A stretch of 64,000 nucleotides of DNA from Nitrospirota bacterium (GTDB taxonomy: Bacteria; Nitrospirota; Thermodesulfovibrionia; Thermodesulfovibrionales; Dissulfurispiraceae): positions 62,001 through 126,000 of the forward strand of contig JBFMHE010000008.1 in assembly GCA_040752355.1 (NCBI GenBank), read 5' to 3'. The position numbers and the translations under genes were made by a program. This document shows, piece after piece, positions 24,063 through 32,547 of the stretch (positions are counted from its first letter, which is position 1; each line of letters starts with the position of its first letter). Below the pieces are notes generated by a model. The model was not told where the DNA came from. It ran no database searches and saw only the letters and a program-made list of their open reading frames with translations.

Positions 24063-25555
24063 GCAATGATATAAACAACACGCAGAGCTCCCCCGCTGCG
24101 GCGCCGCCGGTGTGGGGCAACGGGAAGTACGAGGCGGTCATCGGTCTCGAGGTGCATGCCCAGATGCTGACCGAGACGAAGATCTTCTGCGGCTGCCCGA
24201 CGAAGTTCGGCGCCGAGCCCAATACCCAGACCTGCCCGGTCGACATCGGGCTGCCCGGCGTCCTCCCGGTGCTCAACAGGAAGGCGGTCGAGTATGCCGT
24301 CAAGACCGGCCTCGCCATGAACTGCACCGTCGCCCGCTGCAGCAGGTTCGCCAGGAAGAATTATTTCTATCCCGACCTGCCGAAGGGATACCAGGTCAGC
24401 CAGTACGAGCTGCCCATCTGCGAGCACGGTTCGGTAGAGATCGTGGTGGACGGCGCGGTGAAGCGCGTCGGCATCACCCGTATCCACATGGAAGAGGACG
24501 CGGGAAAGAATATCCATGAGGGCGGCGGCCCCTACAGCTTCGTCGACCTGAACCGCGCGGGCGTGCCCCTCATGGAGATCGTCTCCGAGCCGGATATCAG
24601 GAGCCCGAGGGAGGCGGCGGAGTACATGAAGAAGCTGCGCGCCATCCTCCGCTACCTGGGCGTCTGCGACGGCAATATGGAGCAGGGCTCGCTCCGCTGC
24701 GACGCCAATGTCTCGATCCGCCCCGTGGGGCAGAAGGAGTTCGGCACCAGGACCGAGCTCAAGAATATCAACTCCTTCAGGTTCGTCGAAAAGGCGATAG
24801 AGTACGAGATACGGCGGCAGGTGAAGCTGGTCGAGGAGGGAGGCAGGGTCGTGCAGGAGACGCGGCTCTGGGACCCTGCGGCGGGCATCACTCAATCGAT
24901 GCGCTCCAAGGAGGAGGCGCATGACTACCGCTATTTCCCCGAGCCCGATCTCGTGCCGATCGTGGTGGACCAGGAGTGGATCGACCGGATCGAGGCAACG
25001 CTTCCCGAGCTGCCCGATGCGAAACGGGAGCGGTTTGTCTCCGCGTACGGGCTGCCCGAGTACGATGCGGACCTCCTCACGGCGGAACGCCCGGTTGCCG
25101 AATGGTACGAGGCCGCGGTCGCTGCGGGCGGCCAGCCCAAGGCGGTCTCGAACTGGATGATGGGGGAGCTGATGCGGCTGCTCAATGAAGAGAACCATCC
25201 GATCGAGGAGAGCCCGCTCACCCCCGACAGGCTCGCCGGCATGCTCCGGCTCATCGATAACGGCACCATCAGCGGCAAGATCGCCAAGACCGTCTTCGAA
25301 GCGATGTACCGGAGCGGCAAGGATGCCGAGGCGGTGGTGAAGGAGCAGGGGCTCGTCCAGATCAGCGACGAGAGCGCCATCGAGAGGGCGATCGACGATA
25401 TCCTCGCAAAGCATACGGCCGAGGTCGGGCGGTACAAGGCGGGTGAAGAGAAGCTCATCGGCTTTTTCGTTGGCCAGGTGATGAAGGCGATGAAAGGGAA
25501 GGCGAACCCCCAGATGCTGAACGACCTGCTCAGGAAAAAGCTGGCGGCATGGTGA
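24059..25555 (+). CDS. gatB: Asp/Glu-tRNA(Asn/Gln) amidotransferase subunit B
   Basis: 498 residues from ATG 24059. GatB phosphorylates the mischarged aminoacyl-tRNA and amidates it with ammonia from GatA. Conserved features are [20 protein letters not shown], the cysteine-containing zinc segment, [32 protein letters not shown] and [20 protein letters not shown]. The YqeY-like C-terminal tail domain is present ([20 protein letters not shown]). The first 25 residues form an unusual polar, asparagine-rich extension. No terminator hairpin is seen immediately downstream. Confidence 0.97.
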   Translation: MSNDINNTQSSPAAAPPVWGNGKYEAVIGLEVHAQMLTETKIFCGCPTKFGAEPNTQTCPVDIGLPGVLPVLNRKAVEYAVKTGLAMNCTVARCSRFARKNYFYPDLPKGYQVSQYELPICEHGSVEIVVDGAVKRVGITRIHMEEDAGKNIHEGGGPYSFVDLNRAGVPLMEIVSEPDIRSPREAAEYMKKLRAILRYLGVCDGNMEQGSLRCDANVSIRPVGQKEFGTRTELKNINSFRFVEKAIEYEIRRQVKLVEEGGRVVQETRLWDPAAGITQSMRSKEEAHDYRYFPEPDLVPIVVDQEWIDRIEATLPELPDAKRERFVSAYGLPEYDADLLTAERPVAEWYEAAVAAGGQPKAVSNWMMGELMRLLNEENHPIEESPLTPDRLAGMLRLIDNGTISGKIAKTVFEAMYRSGKDAEAVVKEQGLVQISDESAIERAIDDILAKHTAEVGRYKAGEEKLIGFFVGQVMKAMKGKANPQMLNDLLRKKLAAW

Positions 25556-25737
25556 GACTGCGGCACGATTTCTGTTGAATATCGGGCGGGGTTTGGTTTA
25601 TAGTAGGAGACTTTCGGGCAGCCGTCCTCTTTGCTGCGGCGCCTCTGTTCCTTATAACGAGAAATGCTTCCTCAAAAGGTAAGACATGAGACCGGTTGAG
25701 GAGAACGGATCGAGCGATATATCAGTTATTTCGTTGC

Positions 25738-25753
25738 TGGTACATTCTTTGCT
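25738..25753 (+). promoter_or_regulatory. Sigma-54 promoter of the first cytochrome c7 gene
   Basis: TGGTACATTCTTTGCT: GG (25739-25740) and GC (25751-25752) are exactly 10 bp apart with a TTGCT -12 element, 35 bp before the start codon. No GTCG/CTT operator boxes are visible upstream, so a different activator is expected. Confidence 0.65.
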
Positions 25754-25786
25754 TTTTATATCTCACGCAGGAAAGGGGGTGAACAC

Positions 25787-26107
25787 ATGAGGATAGTTGC
25801 AGCACTTTTAACCGTACTCGTTGCCGTGGTATTCGTCGGCAGCGCAATGGCAGTTGCTCCGGGCAAGACCGTTGAGTATGCAGGCGGCGCGATGGGTAAA
25901 GTCGTCTTTGACGGAAAAGTCCACGGCGCTGAAAAGGGCATGAAATGTAATGACTGCCACACCAAGGTCTTCCCGATGAAAAAGGGCTCCTTCAAGATGA
26001 CGAAGGACGATCACGGCAAAGACATGGCATGCGGCACGTGCCACAACGGCACCAAGACGTTCGGCATGACCGACGCGGCCAGCTGTGCGAAGTGTCATAA
26101 AAAATAA
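25787..26107 (+). CDS. Triheme cytochrome c7-type protein, copy 1
   Basis: 106 residues with a cleavable signal peptide (MRIVAALLTVLVAVVFVGSA, then MAVAP). The mature part has three heme-binding motifs, CNDCH, CGTCH and CAKCH, with extra histidines placed for bis-His ligation (VHGAEKG, KDDHGKD). This is the cytochrome c7 layout: a small periplasmic electron carrier used with quinol oxidoreductases or terminal reductases in anaerobes. A near-duplicate follows at 26339. The strong AAAGGGGGTG ribosome site and sigma-54 promoter suggest high, conditional expression. Confidence 0.9.
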   Translation: MRIVAALLTVLVAVVFVGSAMAVAPGKTVEYAGGAMGKVVFDGKVHGAEKGMKCNDCHTKVFPMKKGSFKMTKDDHGKDMACGTCHNGTKTFGMTDAASCAKCHKK

Positions 26108-26131
26108 GAGAGAGCAAGGATACCCTTATCA

Positions 26132-26156
26132 GGCGGCCGATCCGGCCGCCTTTTTT
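26132..26156 (+). terminator. Intrinsic terminator between cytochrome genes
   Basis: GGCGGCCG and CGGCCGCC pair around a 3-nt loop (26132-26150), followed by six T. It separates the two cytochrome genes into independent transcripts. Confidence 0.9.
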
Positions 26157-26266
26157 GTCTTTCCATACGTGCAGCGATCCGCGCCGGCCTTTTCAGCAGC
26201 GGTTTCTCCTCTCACTGTTCTCTCTCCCCGGCGCCGCCCCTTATTTCTCCCCGAAATGAAAAGCAG

Positions 26267-26295
26267 TTGACACGCACCTTTGCGTCCACTATAGT
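26267..26295 (+). promoter_or_regulatory. Sigma-70 promoter of the second cytochrome c7 gene
   Basis: TTGACA (26267-26272) and TATAGT (26290-26295) with a 17-bp spacer, 43 bp before the start codon. Near-consensus. Confidence 0.8.
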
Positions 26296-26338
26296 TGTTC
26301 TTATATAGGTACAAAGATCCTAAAAAGGAGGTGAGTAC

Positions 26339-26656
26339 ATGAAACGCTTTACGCTGCTCGTCGCCGTCGTTATCGCCGTCGCTTGTGCAGGGACCGTCAT
26401 GGCGGTCGCTCCGGGGAAGACGGTCGAGTATCCGGGCGGGCCCCAGGGCAAGGTCGTCTTCAGCGGCAAGACCCATGCCGATGCAGGCCTGAAGTGCAAC
26501 GATTGCCACACCAAGGTCTTCCCGATGAAGAAGGGCTCCTTCAAGATGACCAGGGAAGACCACGGCAAGGATATCGCCTGCGGCGTATGCCACAACGGCA
26601 CCAAGGCGTTCGGCATGACCGACGCGAAGGATTGCAGCAAGTGCCACAAGAAATAA
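26339..26656 (+). CDS. Triheme cytochrome c7-type protein, copy 2
   Basis: 105 residues, closely similar along its whole length to the upstream copy: same signal peptide layout, the same CHTKVFPMKKGSFKM segment, and heme motifs CNDCH, CGVCH and CSKCH. It should be a periplasmic triheme electron carrier. Differences cluster in the loop between the signal peptide and the first heme (YPGGPQGKVVFSGKTHADAG). An AAAGGAGGTG ribosome site precedes the start. It has a sigma-70 promoter where copy 1 has a sigma-54 promoter, so the pair is probably a duplication that diverged in regulation. Confidence 0.9.
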   Translation: MKRFTLLVAVVIAVACAGTVMAVAPGKTVEYPGGPQGKVVFSGKTHADAGLKCNDCHTKVFPMKKGSFKMTREDHGKDIACGVCHNGTKAFGMTDAKDCSKCHKK

Positions 26657-26665
26657 GCGGGTGAT

Positions 26666-26711
26666 GACGATAAAAAAGAGCGGCGCTGCAGCGCCGCTCT
26701 TTTTTATCGTC
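26666..26711. terminator. Bidirectional terminator between cytochrome and ilvE
   Basis: A perfect 46-bp palindrome: GACGAT, six A, then GAGCGGCGC, a TGCA centre and the mirrored half ending in six T and ATCGTC. It serves the convergent cytochrome and ilvE genes on both strands. Confidence 0.95.
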
Positions 26712-26724
26712 TTAAGAAAGTCGG

Positions 26725-27642
26725 CTATTTGATATACGTCAGCCAGCGCTCGTACTTTTTGTTCTTTCCCTTTACCGCATCGAAGAAGAGGCCCTGCAGC
26801 TTCTTGGTGACTGCGCCCGCCCTCCCGGCCCCGATGATCCTGCCGTCGAGCTCCCTGATCGGGGTGACCTCGGCAGCCGTCCCGGTGAAGAAGGCTTCAT
26901 CCGCAATATAGACCTCGTCCCTGGTAAAGCGCTCCTCCCGGGTCTCTATCCCGGCATCCCCGGCAATGGTGATGACGCTGTCACGCGTGATCCCCTCGAG
27001 GATCGAGGTGAGGGGCGTGGTCTTGAGGACGCCGTTGCGGACGATAAAGACATTCTCGCCGCTTCCCTCCGAGACGTACCCTTCGGTATCGAGGAGCAGC
27101 GCCTCGTCGCAGCCGCACGAGATCGCCTCTTTCTTAGCGATCTGGGAGTTGACGTAGTAGCCGCAGATCTTGCCGCGCGACATGTTGGAATTGACATGAT
27201 TGCGTATGAATGACGCGACCTTGACGCGGATGCCGTTCTCGAGGCCGTCCTCGCCGAGATAGGCGCCCCAGGGCCACGCCGAGATCGCCACCCTGATCGG
27301 GTTCCCTTTCGGATAGAGTCCCATGGCGCCGTAGCCGATGTAGACGAGCGGCCGTATGTAGCACTCCTTCAATTTATTGACCGTGACCGTATCGATGATC
27401 GCCTGCCTGATCTCCTCCTCGGTGAAGGGGAGCGTGAGGAGAAAGATCTGCGCGGACTGGAAGAGGCGTTTCACGTGCTCGTCGAGCCTGAAGACCGCCG
27501 GTCCCTTCGGCGTGCTGTAGCAGCGTATCCCTTCGAAGGCCCCGAGCCCGTAGTGGAGGGTATGGGTCATGACATGGACAGTCGCCTTGTCCCAATCGAC
27601 CAGTTCACCGTCCATCCAGATTTTTTCGGTTTTCGGAATCAT
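26725..27642 (-). CDS. ilvE: Branched-chain amino acid aminotransferase
   Basis: 305 residues. A PLP class IV aminotransferase catalysing the last step of leucine, isoleucine and valine synthesis. Family features: [20 protein letters not shown] at the N-terminus, [31 protein letters not shown], the PLP-lysine region [32 protein letters not shown] and [12 protein letters not shown]. Length is normal. It is monocistronic, bounded by a bidirectional terminator and the promoter at 27652-27681. Confidence 0.96.
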   Translation of the reverse strand: MIPKTEKIWMDGELVDWDKATVHVMTHTLHYGLGAFEGIRCYSTPKGPAVFRLDEHVKRLFQSAQIFLLTLPFTEEEIRQAIIDTVTVNKLKECYIRPLVYIGYGAMGLYPKGNPIRVAISAWPWGAYLGEDGLENGIRVKVASFIRNHVNSNMSRGKICGYYVNSQIAKKEAISCGCDEALLLDTEGYVSEGSGENVFIVRNGVLKTTPLTSILEGITRDSVITIAGDAGIETREERFTRDEVYIADEAFFTGTAAEVTPIRELDGRIIGAGRAGAVTKKLQGLFFDAVKGKNKKYERWLTYIK

Positions 27643-27651
27643 AGTCTTTTA

Positions 27652-27681
27652 TTTATAGCAGCAGTGTCCCGGCCGTGTCAA
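27652..27681 (-). promoter_or_regulatory. Sigma-70 promoter of ilvE
   Basis: On the minus strand TTGACA (27676-27681) and TATAAA (27652-27657) are separated by 18 bp, about 10 bp upstream of the start codon, so the leader would be very short or absent. Confidence 0.7.
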
Positions 27682-27825
27682 TCAAAAACTGGCAAAACTG
27701 GTAAGACCGGGGTGCGGCGCCACCGCAGCGCTGCTATGGTACAAAAATGTAATAATGGCTACGCAAATGTGATTATCCGGGGAGCAGTGCGCGAGGGATG
27801 CCTTGATAAGGCTCCCTTTTCACGC

Positions 27826-27841
27826 TGGCATCCCTTTTGCT
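27826..27841 (+). promoter_or_regulatory. Sigma-54 promoter of nifEN
   Basis: TGGCATCCCTTTTGCT: GG (27827-27828) and GC (27839-27840) exactly 10 bp apart, TTGCT at -12. A small hairpin with a T tail (about 27794-27820) lies just upstream. A perfect NifA site (TGT-N10-ACA) is not seen; TGT-N10-ACG at 27748-27763 is the closest. Confidence 0.85.
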
Positions 27842-27951
27842 CCTCTCGATTGGCAGGAACCATGACGAAGCGTGCAGACGGCAAGGGCGGCACGAGAGAC
27901 TCCGGCGGCGGTATGCCGGCGGGAAAGCGGCAGCAAAGGGGTGGCGTAACG

Positions 27952-30672
27952 ATGGCGACGATAATCGACGAGCTCATGGCGCAGGGATGCGAGCGGGAGA
28001 AACGGGAGAAGGTCTGCAGGACGAGGGGGGGAGAATCCTGCGCCTTCGACGGCGCCATGATCGTCCTCCAGCCCATCGCCGACGCGGTGCACCTCGTGCA
28101 TGGCCCGAGCGCCTGCTGCGGCAATTCCTGGGAGGGAAGGGGATCGCTCTCCGCGCAGGGGGATCTCCACCACCGGGGGTTTACCACGGACCTGCAGGAG
28201 CTCGATATCGTCTACGGCGCGGAAGAAAAACTTTCCCGTGCCATTGCCGCCGCCCATGAGCAGGTAAAGCCCCGGGCCATCTTCGTGCACGCCACCTGCG
28301 TGAGCGGCCTGATCGGAGAGGATATCGAGGCGGTCTGCAAAAAAGCCGAGGCGGCGCTCGGCATCAGGGTCATCCCGGTCAATGCCCCGGGTTTCGTGGG
28401 GCCGAAGAACCTCGGCAACCGTATAGCCGGCGAGGTGCTGCTCGACCGGGTGATCGGGACCGGCAAACCGCCCGGCGATGCCGCCGGCTATGGTGATAGA
28501 AGCATCAATCTCGTCGGCGAATACAATATCGCCGGCGACCTCTGGCTCGTGGAGCCGGCGCTGAAGAGGGCCGGCATCCCGGTGCTTTCGCGCATGACCG
28601 GCAACGCCTCGTTCGAGGAGCTGACCTATGCCCACCATGCAGCGCTCAATGTCGTGGTCTGCAGCAGGGCGCTCATCAATATTGCAAAGGAGATGGAGCG
28701 GCGCTACGGTATTCCCTACCTCGAGGTCTCCTTCTTCGGAAAGACCGAGATGAGCAAGGCGCTCCGCGCGATAGCCGCGCGCCTGGAGCGGCTGGACGCC
28801 GAAAGGCAGCCATCGGCCGCCAGCCGCCAGGACGGCGGCCCGGGCGTCTCCGAACGGGTCGAGGCGGTCATCAGGGAGGAGGAGGAACGTCTGGCACAGC
28901 GGCTCGAGGCCTGCCGCCATCTGCGCGGCAAGCGGGCGGTGCTCTACACCGGCGGGGTCAAGAGCTGGTCTTTCATTTCGGCGCTCCTCGATCTCGGCAT
29001 AGAGATCGTTGCGGTCGGCACGAAAAAGAGCACCGTCGAGGACGAGGAGAAGATGAAGGAGCTGCTGGGAGAGGATGCCCCTCTCGTCGAGGAGGTGACG
29101 CCCAAGAATCTCCTGAAGCTGCTCAAGGAGCAGCGGGCCGACATGCTCATCGCCGGAGGACGGAACCAGTATCTCGCGGTCAAAGAGGGCTATCCTTTCG
29201 TCGATGTGAACCAGGAGCGGCATACCGCCTACGCCGGCTACGAAGGGCTCCTCCGCTTCGCCGAACAGATCAGCAACAGCATGAGTTTTTACCGTACTCT
29301 GGGATGTGCAGGGGAGCGCGCCAACCGGACGGAGCATGCATCCTGCGAAGCGCCGGGTGCGGACCGTGCCGCGGCTCCCGGAATCGTTCACCACAAGGCC
29401 GATCTCATCATCGATCCCCTGAAGCACTCGCCTGCGCTCGGTGCGGCGATCGCCTTTCAGGGAATCGACCGGGCGCTGCCCCTCATCCATGGCGCACAGG
29501 GCTGCACCTTCCTGGGCAAAGTGCTCCTCACCAAACATTTCAGGGAGCCTGTTGCCCTGGCGACCACCAAGCTCTTTACCGAGCAGGTGGTGATGGGCAG
29601 CGAAGAGAGCCTGGCGACCGTAACCGAGGGGTTTCTCGAAAAGGACAAGCCCGAGCTGATAGGCATACTGACCTCCGGTCTTTCGGAGGTGAAGGGTGAT
29701 GATGCGGCAGGCACGGTAAAGCAGCTCTGTCATCGGCGCCCTGAAGCGGCCATCGTGCATGTACCGACGCCCGACTACGAGGGAGGGCTCGAGGCAGGCT
29801 ACGCCCGGGCCGTCGAGGCGATGATCGCAGGCGTGGTGAAGACAGCGGCCCCTCCCTCTCCCCTGAGCGGTGCTCCCGGACCCGGGGGCCCGTATATCAA
29901 CGTCATTGCGGGCTCCCACCTCACCCCGGCGGACTTCACCGAGATCAAGGAGATCGTCCGGTCCTTCGGCCTGGAGCCGCTCATGCTTCCCGACCTCTCC
30001 GCGCTCGACGGGAGCAGGCAGGGGATGTCGGCGCTCGCCCTGGGGGGAACGGCGGTCGGCACGATCCGTGACCGGATGAGCTCGGCGCTGTTTACTATCG
30101 CCCTGGGACGAAGCCTCGAGAGGGCGGCAGCGCTGCTGAAGGAGCGCTGCGGCATGGACTACCGGGTGTTCGGCAGCATTGCCGGACTGGCCGATACGGA
30201 TAAGCTTATGGAGACGCTCTCTGCCATAAGCGGGAGGACTCCGGCAGAGCGGTACGAGCGTGAGCGGCGCATCCTGGTCGATGGCATGCGCGACGCCCAC
30301 TCCTGTTTCGGAAGCAAGCGGATAGCGCTTGCCCTGGAGCCCGACCTCGCTCTCCAGACCTCCTGCTGGCTCACCGGGATGGGGGCGTCCCCTGCACAGG
30401 TGGTCGTGCCCTCCGGGTCGCCTTCGCTCTCGACGATACCGGCAGGACAGGTCGTTATCGGAGATTTCTCCACAGTGGAGGGCGGCATCGATCTTCTCAT
30501 CGCGAGCTCCCACGGTGAGCGTACTGCACAGCGGCTGCGGGCACCTCTCTACCAGCTCGGCTTTCCGGTTTATAAGGTCCTCGGTGCTACGGCCCGCACG
30601 ACCGTCGGCTACCGGGGAACGCTGCTGATGATATACGAAGTGGCAAATGCGATGACGGCGACAGACAAGTAA
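27952..30672 (+). CDS. nifEN: Fused NifE-NifN: nitrogenase FeMo-cofactor assembly scaffold
   Basis: 906 residues from ATG 27952, with AAAGGGGTGG upstream; ATG 27862 in the same frame is an alternative. The protein joins NifE and NifN, normally two polypeptides forming the heterotetramer on which the NifB-derived precursor matures with Mo and homocitrate. NifE half (1 to about 445): ESCAFDGAMIVLQPIADAVH, HGPSACCGNSWEGRG, HATCVSGLIGEDIEAV. A linker rich in acid and alanine residues (about 445-475) leads to NifN (HHKADLIIDPLKHSPALGAA, LIHGAQGCTFLGKVLLTKHF, ILTSGLSEVKGDD). Fusion should fix one-to-one stoichiometry. The upstream sigma-54 promoter fits NifA-type control; nifHDK and nifB are not in the window. 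Confidence 0.95.
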   Translation: MATIIDELMAQGCEREKREKVCRTRGGESCAFDGAMIVLQPIADAVHLVHGPSACCGNSWEGRGSLSAQGDLHHRGFTTDLQELDIVYGAEEKLSRAIAAAHEQVKPRAIFVHATCVSGLIGEDIEAVCKKAEAALGIRVIPVNAPGFVGPKNLGNRIAGEVLLDRVIGTGKPPGDAAGYGDRSINLVGEYNIAGDLWLVEPALKRAGIPVLSRMTGNASFEELTYAHHAALNVVVCSRALINIAKEMERRYGIPYLEVSFFGKTEMSKALRAIAARLERLDAERQPSAASRQDGGPGVSERVEAVIREEEERLAQRLEACRHLRGKRAVLYTGGVKSWSFISALLDLGIEIVAVGTKKSTVEDEEKMKELLGEDAPLVEEVTPKNLLKLLKEQRADMLIAGGRNQYLAVKEGYPFVDVNQERHTAYAGYEGLLRFAEQISNSMSFYRTLGCAGERANRTEHASCEAPGADRAAAPGIVHHKADLIIDPLKHSPALGAAIAFQGIDRALPLIHGAQGCTFLGKVLLTKHFREPVALATTKLFTEQVVMGSEESLATVTEGFLEKDKPELIGILTSGLSEVKGDDAAGTVKQLCHRRPEAAIVHVPTPDYEGGLEAGYARAVEAMIAGVVKTAAPPSPLSGAPGPGGPYINVIAGSHLTPADFTEIKEIVRSFGLEPLMLPDLSALDGSRQGMSALALGGTAVGTIRDRMSSALFTIALGRSLERAAALLKERCGMDYRVFGSIAGLADTDKLMETLSAISGRTPAERYERERRILVDGMRDAHSCFGSKRIALALEPDLALQTSCWLTGMGASPAQVVVPSGSPSLSTIPAGQVVIGDFSTVEGGIDLLIASSHGERTAQRLRAPLYQLGFPVYKVLGATARTTVGYRGTLLMIYEVANAMTATDK

Positions 30673-30708
30673 GAAGTAAGAAGTAAGAAGTAAGAAGTAA
30701 GAAGTAAG
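30667..30708. repeat. Six tandem AAGTAAG repeats
   Basis: Six exact 7-bp copies begin inside the last sense codon of nifEN, whose TAA stop is part of the first repeat. The DNA at 30752-30822 is a degenerate complementary version (CTTCCTACTTCTC and similar), so the transcript can fold between nifEN and nifX. Confidence 0.95.
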
Positions 30709-30842
30709 AAGAAGGGAGAGCTTAGGGGAGTTTTTTTATTCCGGCTCCTGTCTTCACTTCCTACTTCTCGGTTCCCACTTCTCACTTGTCAGTTCTTGCT
30801 TCTCAGTTCTCACTTCTGACTTGAATACGAAGGAGGTGCGCG

Positions 30843-31241
30843 ATGAAGGTTGCTTTCGCGACAACGGACGGTGTTACGGTTGATGAGCATTTCGGGCGGG
30901 CGGGCATGTTCGCCGTTTACGAGATGGATCTCCAGGGGTATCGCTTTCTCGAGATGCGGAAGTTCGCCGAGGGCAGGGATGCGGCGATAGAAGAGGCAAA
31001 GGGAATGGGCAGGCTGCACGACGACCGGGTGCAGGGCAAGGTCGACCGGCTTGCGGACTGCAGGATCATCTACCTGACCGAGATAGGCGGCCCCTCTGCA
31101 GCGCGCTTGGTGAAGAAGGGCGTTATGCCCGTAAAGGTGAAGGAAGCGGTCTCGATCGAGGAGTCGCTCCGGAAGCTGCTCCATACGGTGACGACCGCTC
31201 CGCCGCCGTGGTTGAAGAAAGCCATTACTCAACAACAATAG
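30843..31241 (+). CDS. nifX: NifX family FeMo-cofactor carrier
   Basis: 132 residues from ATG 30843, with AAGGAGGTGCG upstream. Opens KVAFATTDGVTVDEHFGRAG, the classical NifX/NafY dinitrogenase iron-molybdenum cofactor-binding fold, and continues with CRIIYLTEIGGPSAARLVKK and a conserved MPVKVKEAVSIEESL end. NifX binds cofactor precursors and moves them to or from NifEN, so placement next to nifEN fits. Separated from nifEN by a repeat-rich 170-bp gap. Confidence 0.93.
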   Translation: MKVAFATTDGVTVDEHFGRAGMFAVYEMDLQGYRFLEMRKFAEGRDAAIEEAKGMGRLHDDRVQGKVDRLADCRIIYLTEIGGPSAARLVKKGVMPVKVKEAVSIEESLRKLLHTVTTAPPPWLKKAITQQQ

Positions 31242-31330
31242 TCGTGAGCCAGCGGGAAGCGGACGTCGGGGAGTGGCGGTTCCACTCATGATCGATGCCC
31301 CCTGGCATTACACCAAAAGGAGGAAGGACC

Positions 31331-31648
31331 ATGAAGATGATCAGGGCGTTCATACGGCCGGAAAAGGAACAGGAAGTGGTGCTGGCGCTCGAGGGCGCGG
31401 GATTCCCCTCGCTGACGAAGATGCCTGTCTTCGGGCGCGGCAAACAGAAGGGATTGCAGGTAGGACCGGTGCATTACGACGAGCTCCCCAAGATGCTCAT
31501 CATGATGGTAGTTGACGATGACGACACGGACAAGGTGGTGAAGATGATCCAGGACAAGGCGAGGACCGGCTTCATCGGCGACGGCAAGATCTTCATCAGT
31601 CCCGTCGAATCGGCCTACACCGTCAGGACCGGGGAGGCGGGGCTATGA
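31331..31648 (+). CDS. nifI1: Nif-associated PII protein NifI1
   Basis: 105 residues from ATG 31331 with AAAAGGAGGAAGG upstream. PII fold: KMIRAFIRPEKEQEVVLALE, a T-loop starting FGRGKQKGL, and the C-terminal GDGKIFISPVESAYTVRTGE signature. NifI1 and NifI2 form a hetero-oligomer that switches nitrogenase off after ammonium by binding dinitrogenase under control of 2-oxoglutarate and ATP/ADP. The gene overlaps nifI2 by ATGA. In most bacteria and archaea the pair lies between nifH and nifD; here it follows nifX. Confidence 0.93.
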   Translation: MKMIRAFIRPEKEQEVVLALEGAGFPSLTKMPVFGRGKQKGLQVGPVHYDELPKMLIMMVVDDDDTDKVVKMIQDKARTGFIGDGKIFISPVESAYTVRTGEAGL

Positions 31649-32061
31649 AAGAGATTACCGCTATCATACGCAGGGATAAGCTCCCCGAGACAAAGCAGGC
31701 TCTCGATGAGCTCGGCTATCCCTCGCTCACGATCCAGAGCGTCGACGGGAGGGGAAAGCAGAAGGGCGCCCTGTGCGCCGAGATGGATTCGGAAATGCCC
31801 GACAGTTACTGCACAGGGGCAAAGCTGAAGCCGACGCCCTCGGCCTACGCCGTCGAACACACCCTGCCGAAGGTGGCGCTCTTCGTGCCGAAGCGGATGA
31901 TCACGCTCGTCGTCCCCGATGAGGTGGTCAGCAAAGTGGTGAAGGGGATCGTCGCGGTGAACCGGACCGGCAAGCACGGCGACGGCAAGATATTCGTCTC
32001 TCCGGTTGCGGGCGCTGTCAGGGTGAGGACCGGGGAGGCGGATGGCGAGGCGATCATCTGA
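31645..32061 (+). CDS. nifI2: Nif-associated PII protein NifI2
   Basis: 138 residues, longer in the T-loop than NifI1 as expected for NifI2 (GRGKQKGALCAEMDSEMPDS, then YCTGAKLKPTPSAYAVEHTL). The fold ends with GDGKIFVSPVAGAVRVRTGE. It partners NifI1 in post-translational control of nitrogenase activity. Start ATG overlaps the nifI1 stop by four bases, implying coupled synthesis in equal amounts. Confidence 0.92.
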   Translation: MKEITAIIRRDKLPETKQALDELGYPSLTIQSVDGRGKQKGALCAEMDSEMPDSYCTGAKLKPTPSAYAVEHTLPKVALFVPKRMITLVVPDEVVSKVVKGIVAVNRTGKHGDGKIFVSPVAGAVRVRTGEADGEAII

Positions 32062-32070
32062 GGTTATGAA

Positions 32071-32222
32071 AACAGCTCTCAGCCGTCAGCTTTCAGTCAT
32101 CAGCAATGGATTATTACCTGCCGGTTGTCAGCGCTCAAAGGGAGCCGTTCGTTACGCTTCCCTTCACTGTCCGTATACTGAGAGCTGATTGCTGAAAGCT
32201 GAGAGCTGATTGCTGATGGCTT
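32071..32222. repeat. Imperfect inverted repeat between nifI2 and fdxB
   Basis: Left arm (about 32071-32107: CAGCTCTCAGCCGTCAGC...) and right arm (about 32178-32222: AGAGCTGATTGCTGAAAGC...) are imperfect complements. The right arm is itself an internal duplication of an AGAGCTGATTGCTGA unit. A 70-bp interior contains a smaller hairpin (GGGAGC/GCTTCCC). Confidence 0.85.
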
Positions 32223-32241
32223 GTCCATGAAAGGAGATGCG

Positions 32242-32517
32242 ATGGCGGTCGTGGGATATACCAGAGGCGGCAGGGAGTGGATACCGAAATTCATCGAGTC
32301 GATCGATGCGGAGAAGTGTATCGGCTGCGGCAGGTGTTACAAGGTCTGCAGCAGGGAGGTGCTGGAGCTGATCGAGAAGCCCTTCGAGGGTGAGGACGAG
32401 TTCGGGGATGACATGGGCAATAAGGTGATGAGCGTCGCCAACGCCGGGAACTGCATCGGCTGCGAGGCCTGCTCCAGAGCCTGCACCAAAAGGTGCCACC
32501 TGCATATAACGCTTTAG
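32242..32517 (+). CDS. fdxB: Nif-specific ferredoxin III, 2[4Fe-4S]
   Basis: 91 residues from ATG 32242 with GAAAGGAGATGC upstream. The protein has the nif-specific FdxB layout: GYTRGGREWIPKFIESIDAE, then two cluster motifs CIGCGRCYKVC and CIGCEACSRAC. Spacing between the two (about 45 residues, with acidic EDEFGDDMGNK) is that of ferredoxin III, unlike clostridial ferredoxins. It is thought to supply electrons to nitrogenase or to cofactor assembly. Last gene of the nif cluster in this window. Confidence 0.93.
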   Translation: MAVVGYTRGGREWIPKFIESIDAEKCIGCGRCYKVCSREVLELIEKPFEGEDEFGDDMGNKVMSVANAGNCIGCEACSRACTKRCHLHITL

Positions 32518-32547
32518 TATGGATGATTCATGTGTGGAACGGGAGGT

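Noticed and set aside
24017-25414. 465-codon open frame antisense to gatB
   Set aside because: Shadow of a well conserved housekeeping gene; no independent support.
27748-27763. NifA upstream activator site
   Set aside because: TGT-N10-ACG differs from TGT-N10-ACA at the last base and no second site supports it; kept only as a remark.
27820-30513. 897-codon open frame antisense to nifEN
   Set aside because: No ribosome site, no recognisable domain and composition typical of the complement of a GC-rich gene; the sense strand clearly encodes NifEN.
30667-30708. CRISPR-like array
   Set aside because: The repeats are 7 bp and directly abutting with no spacers.
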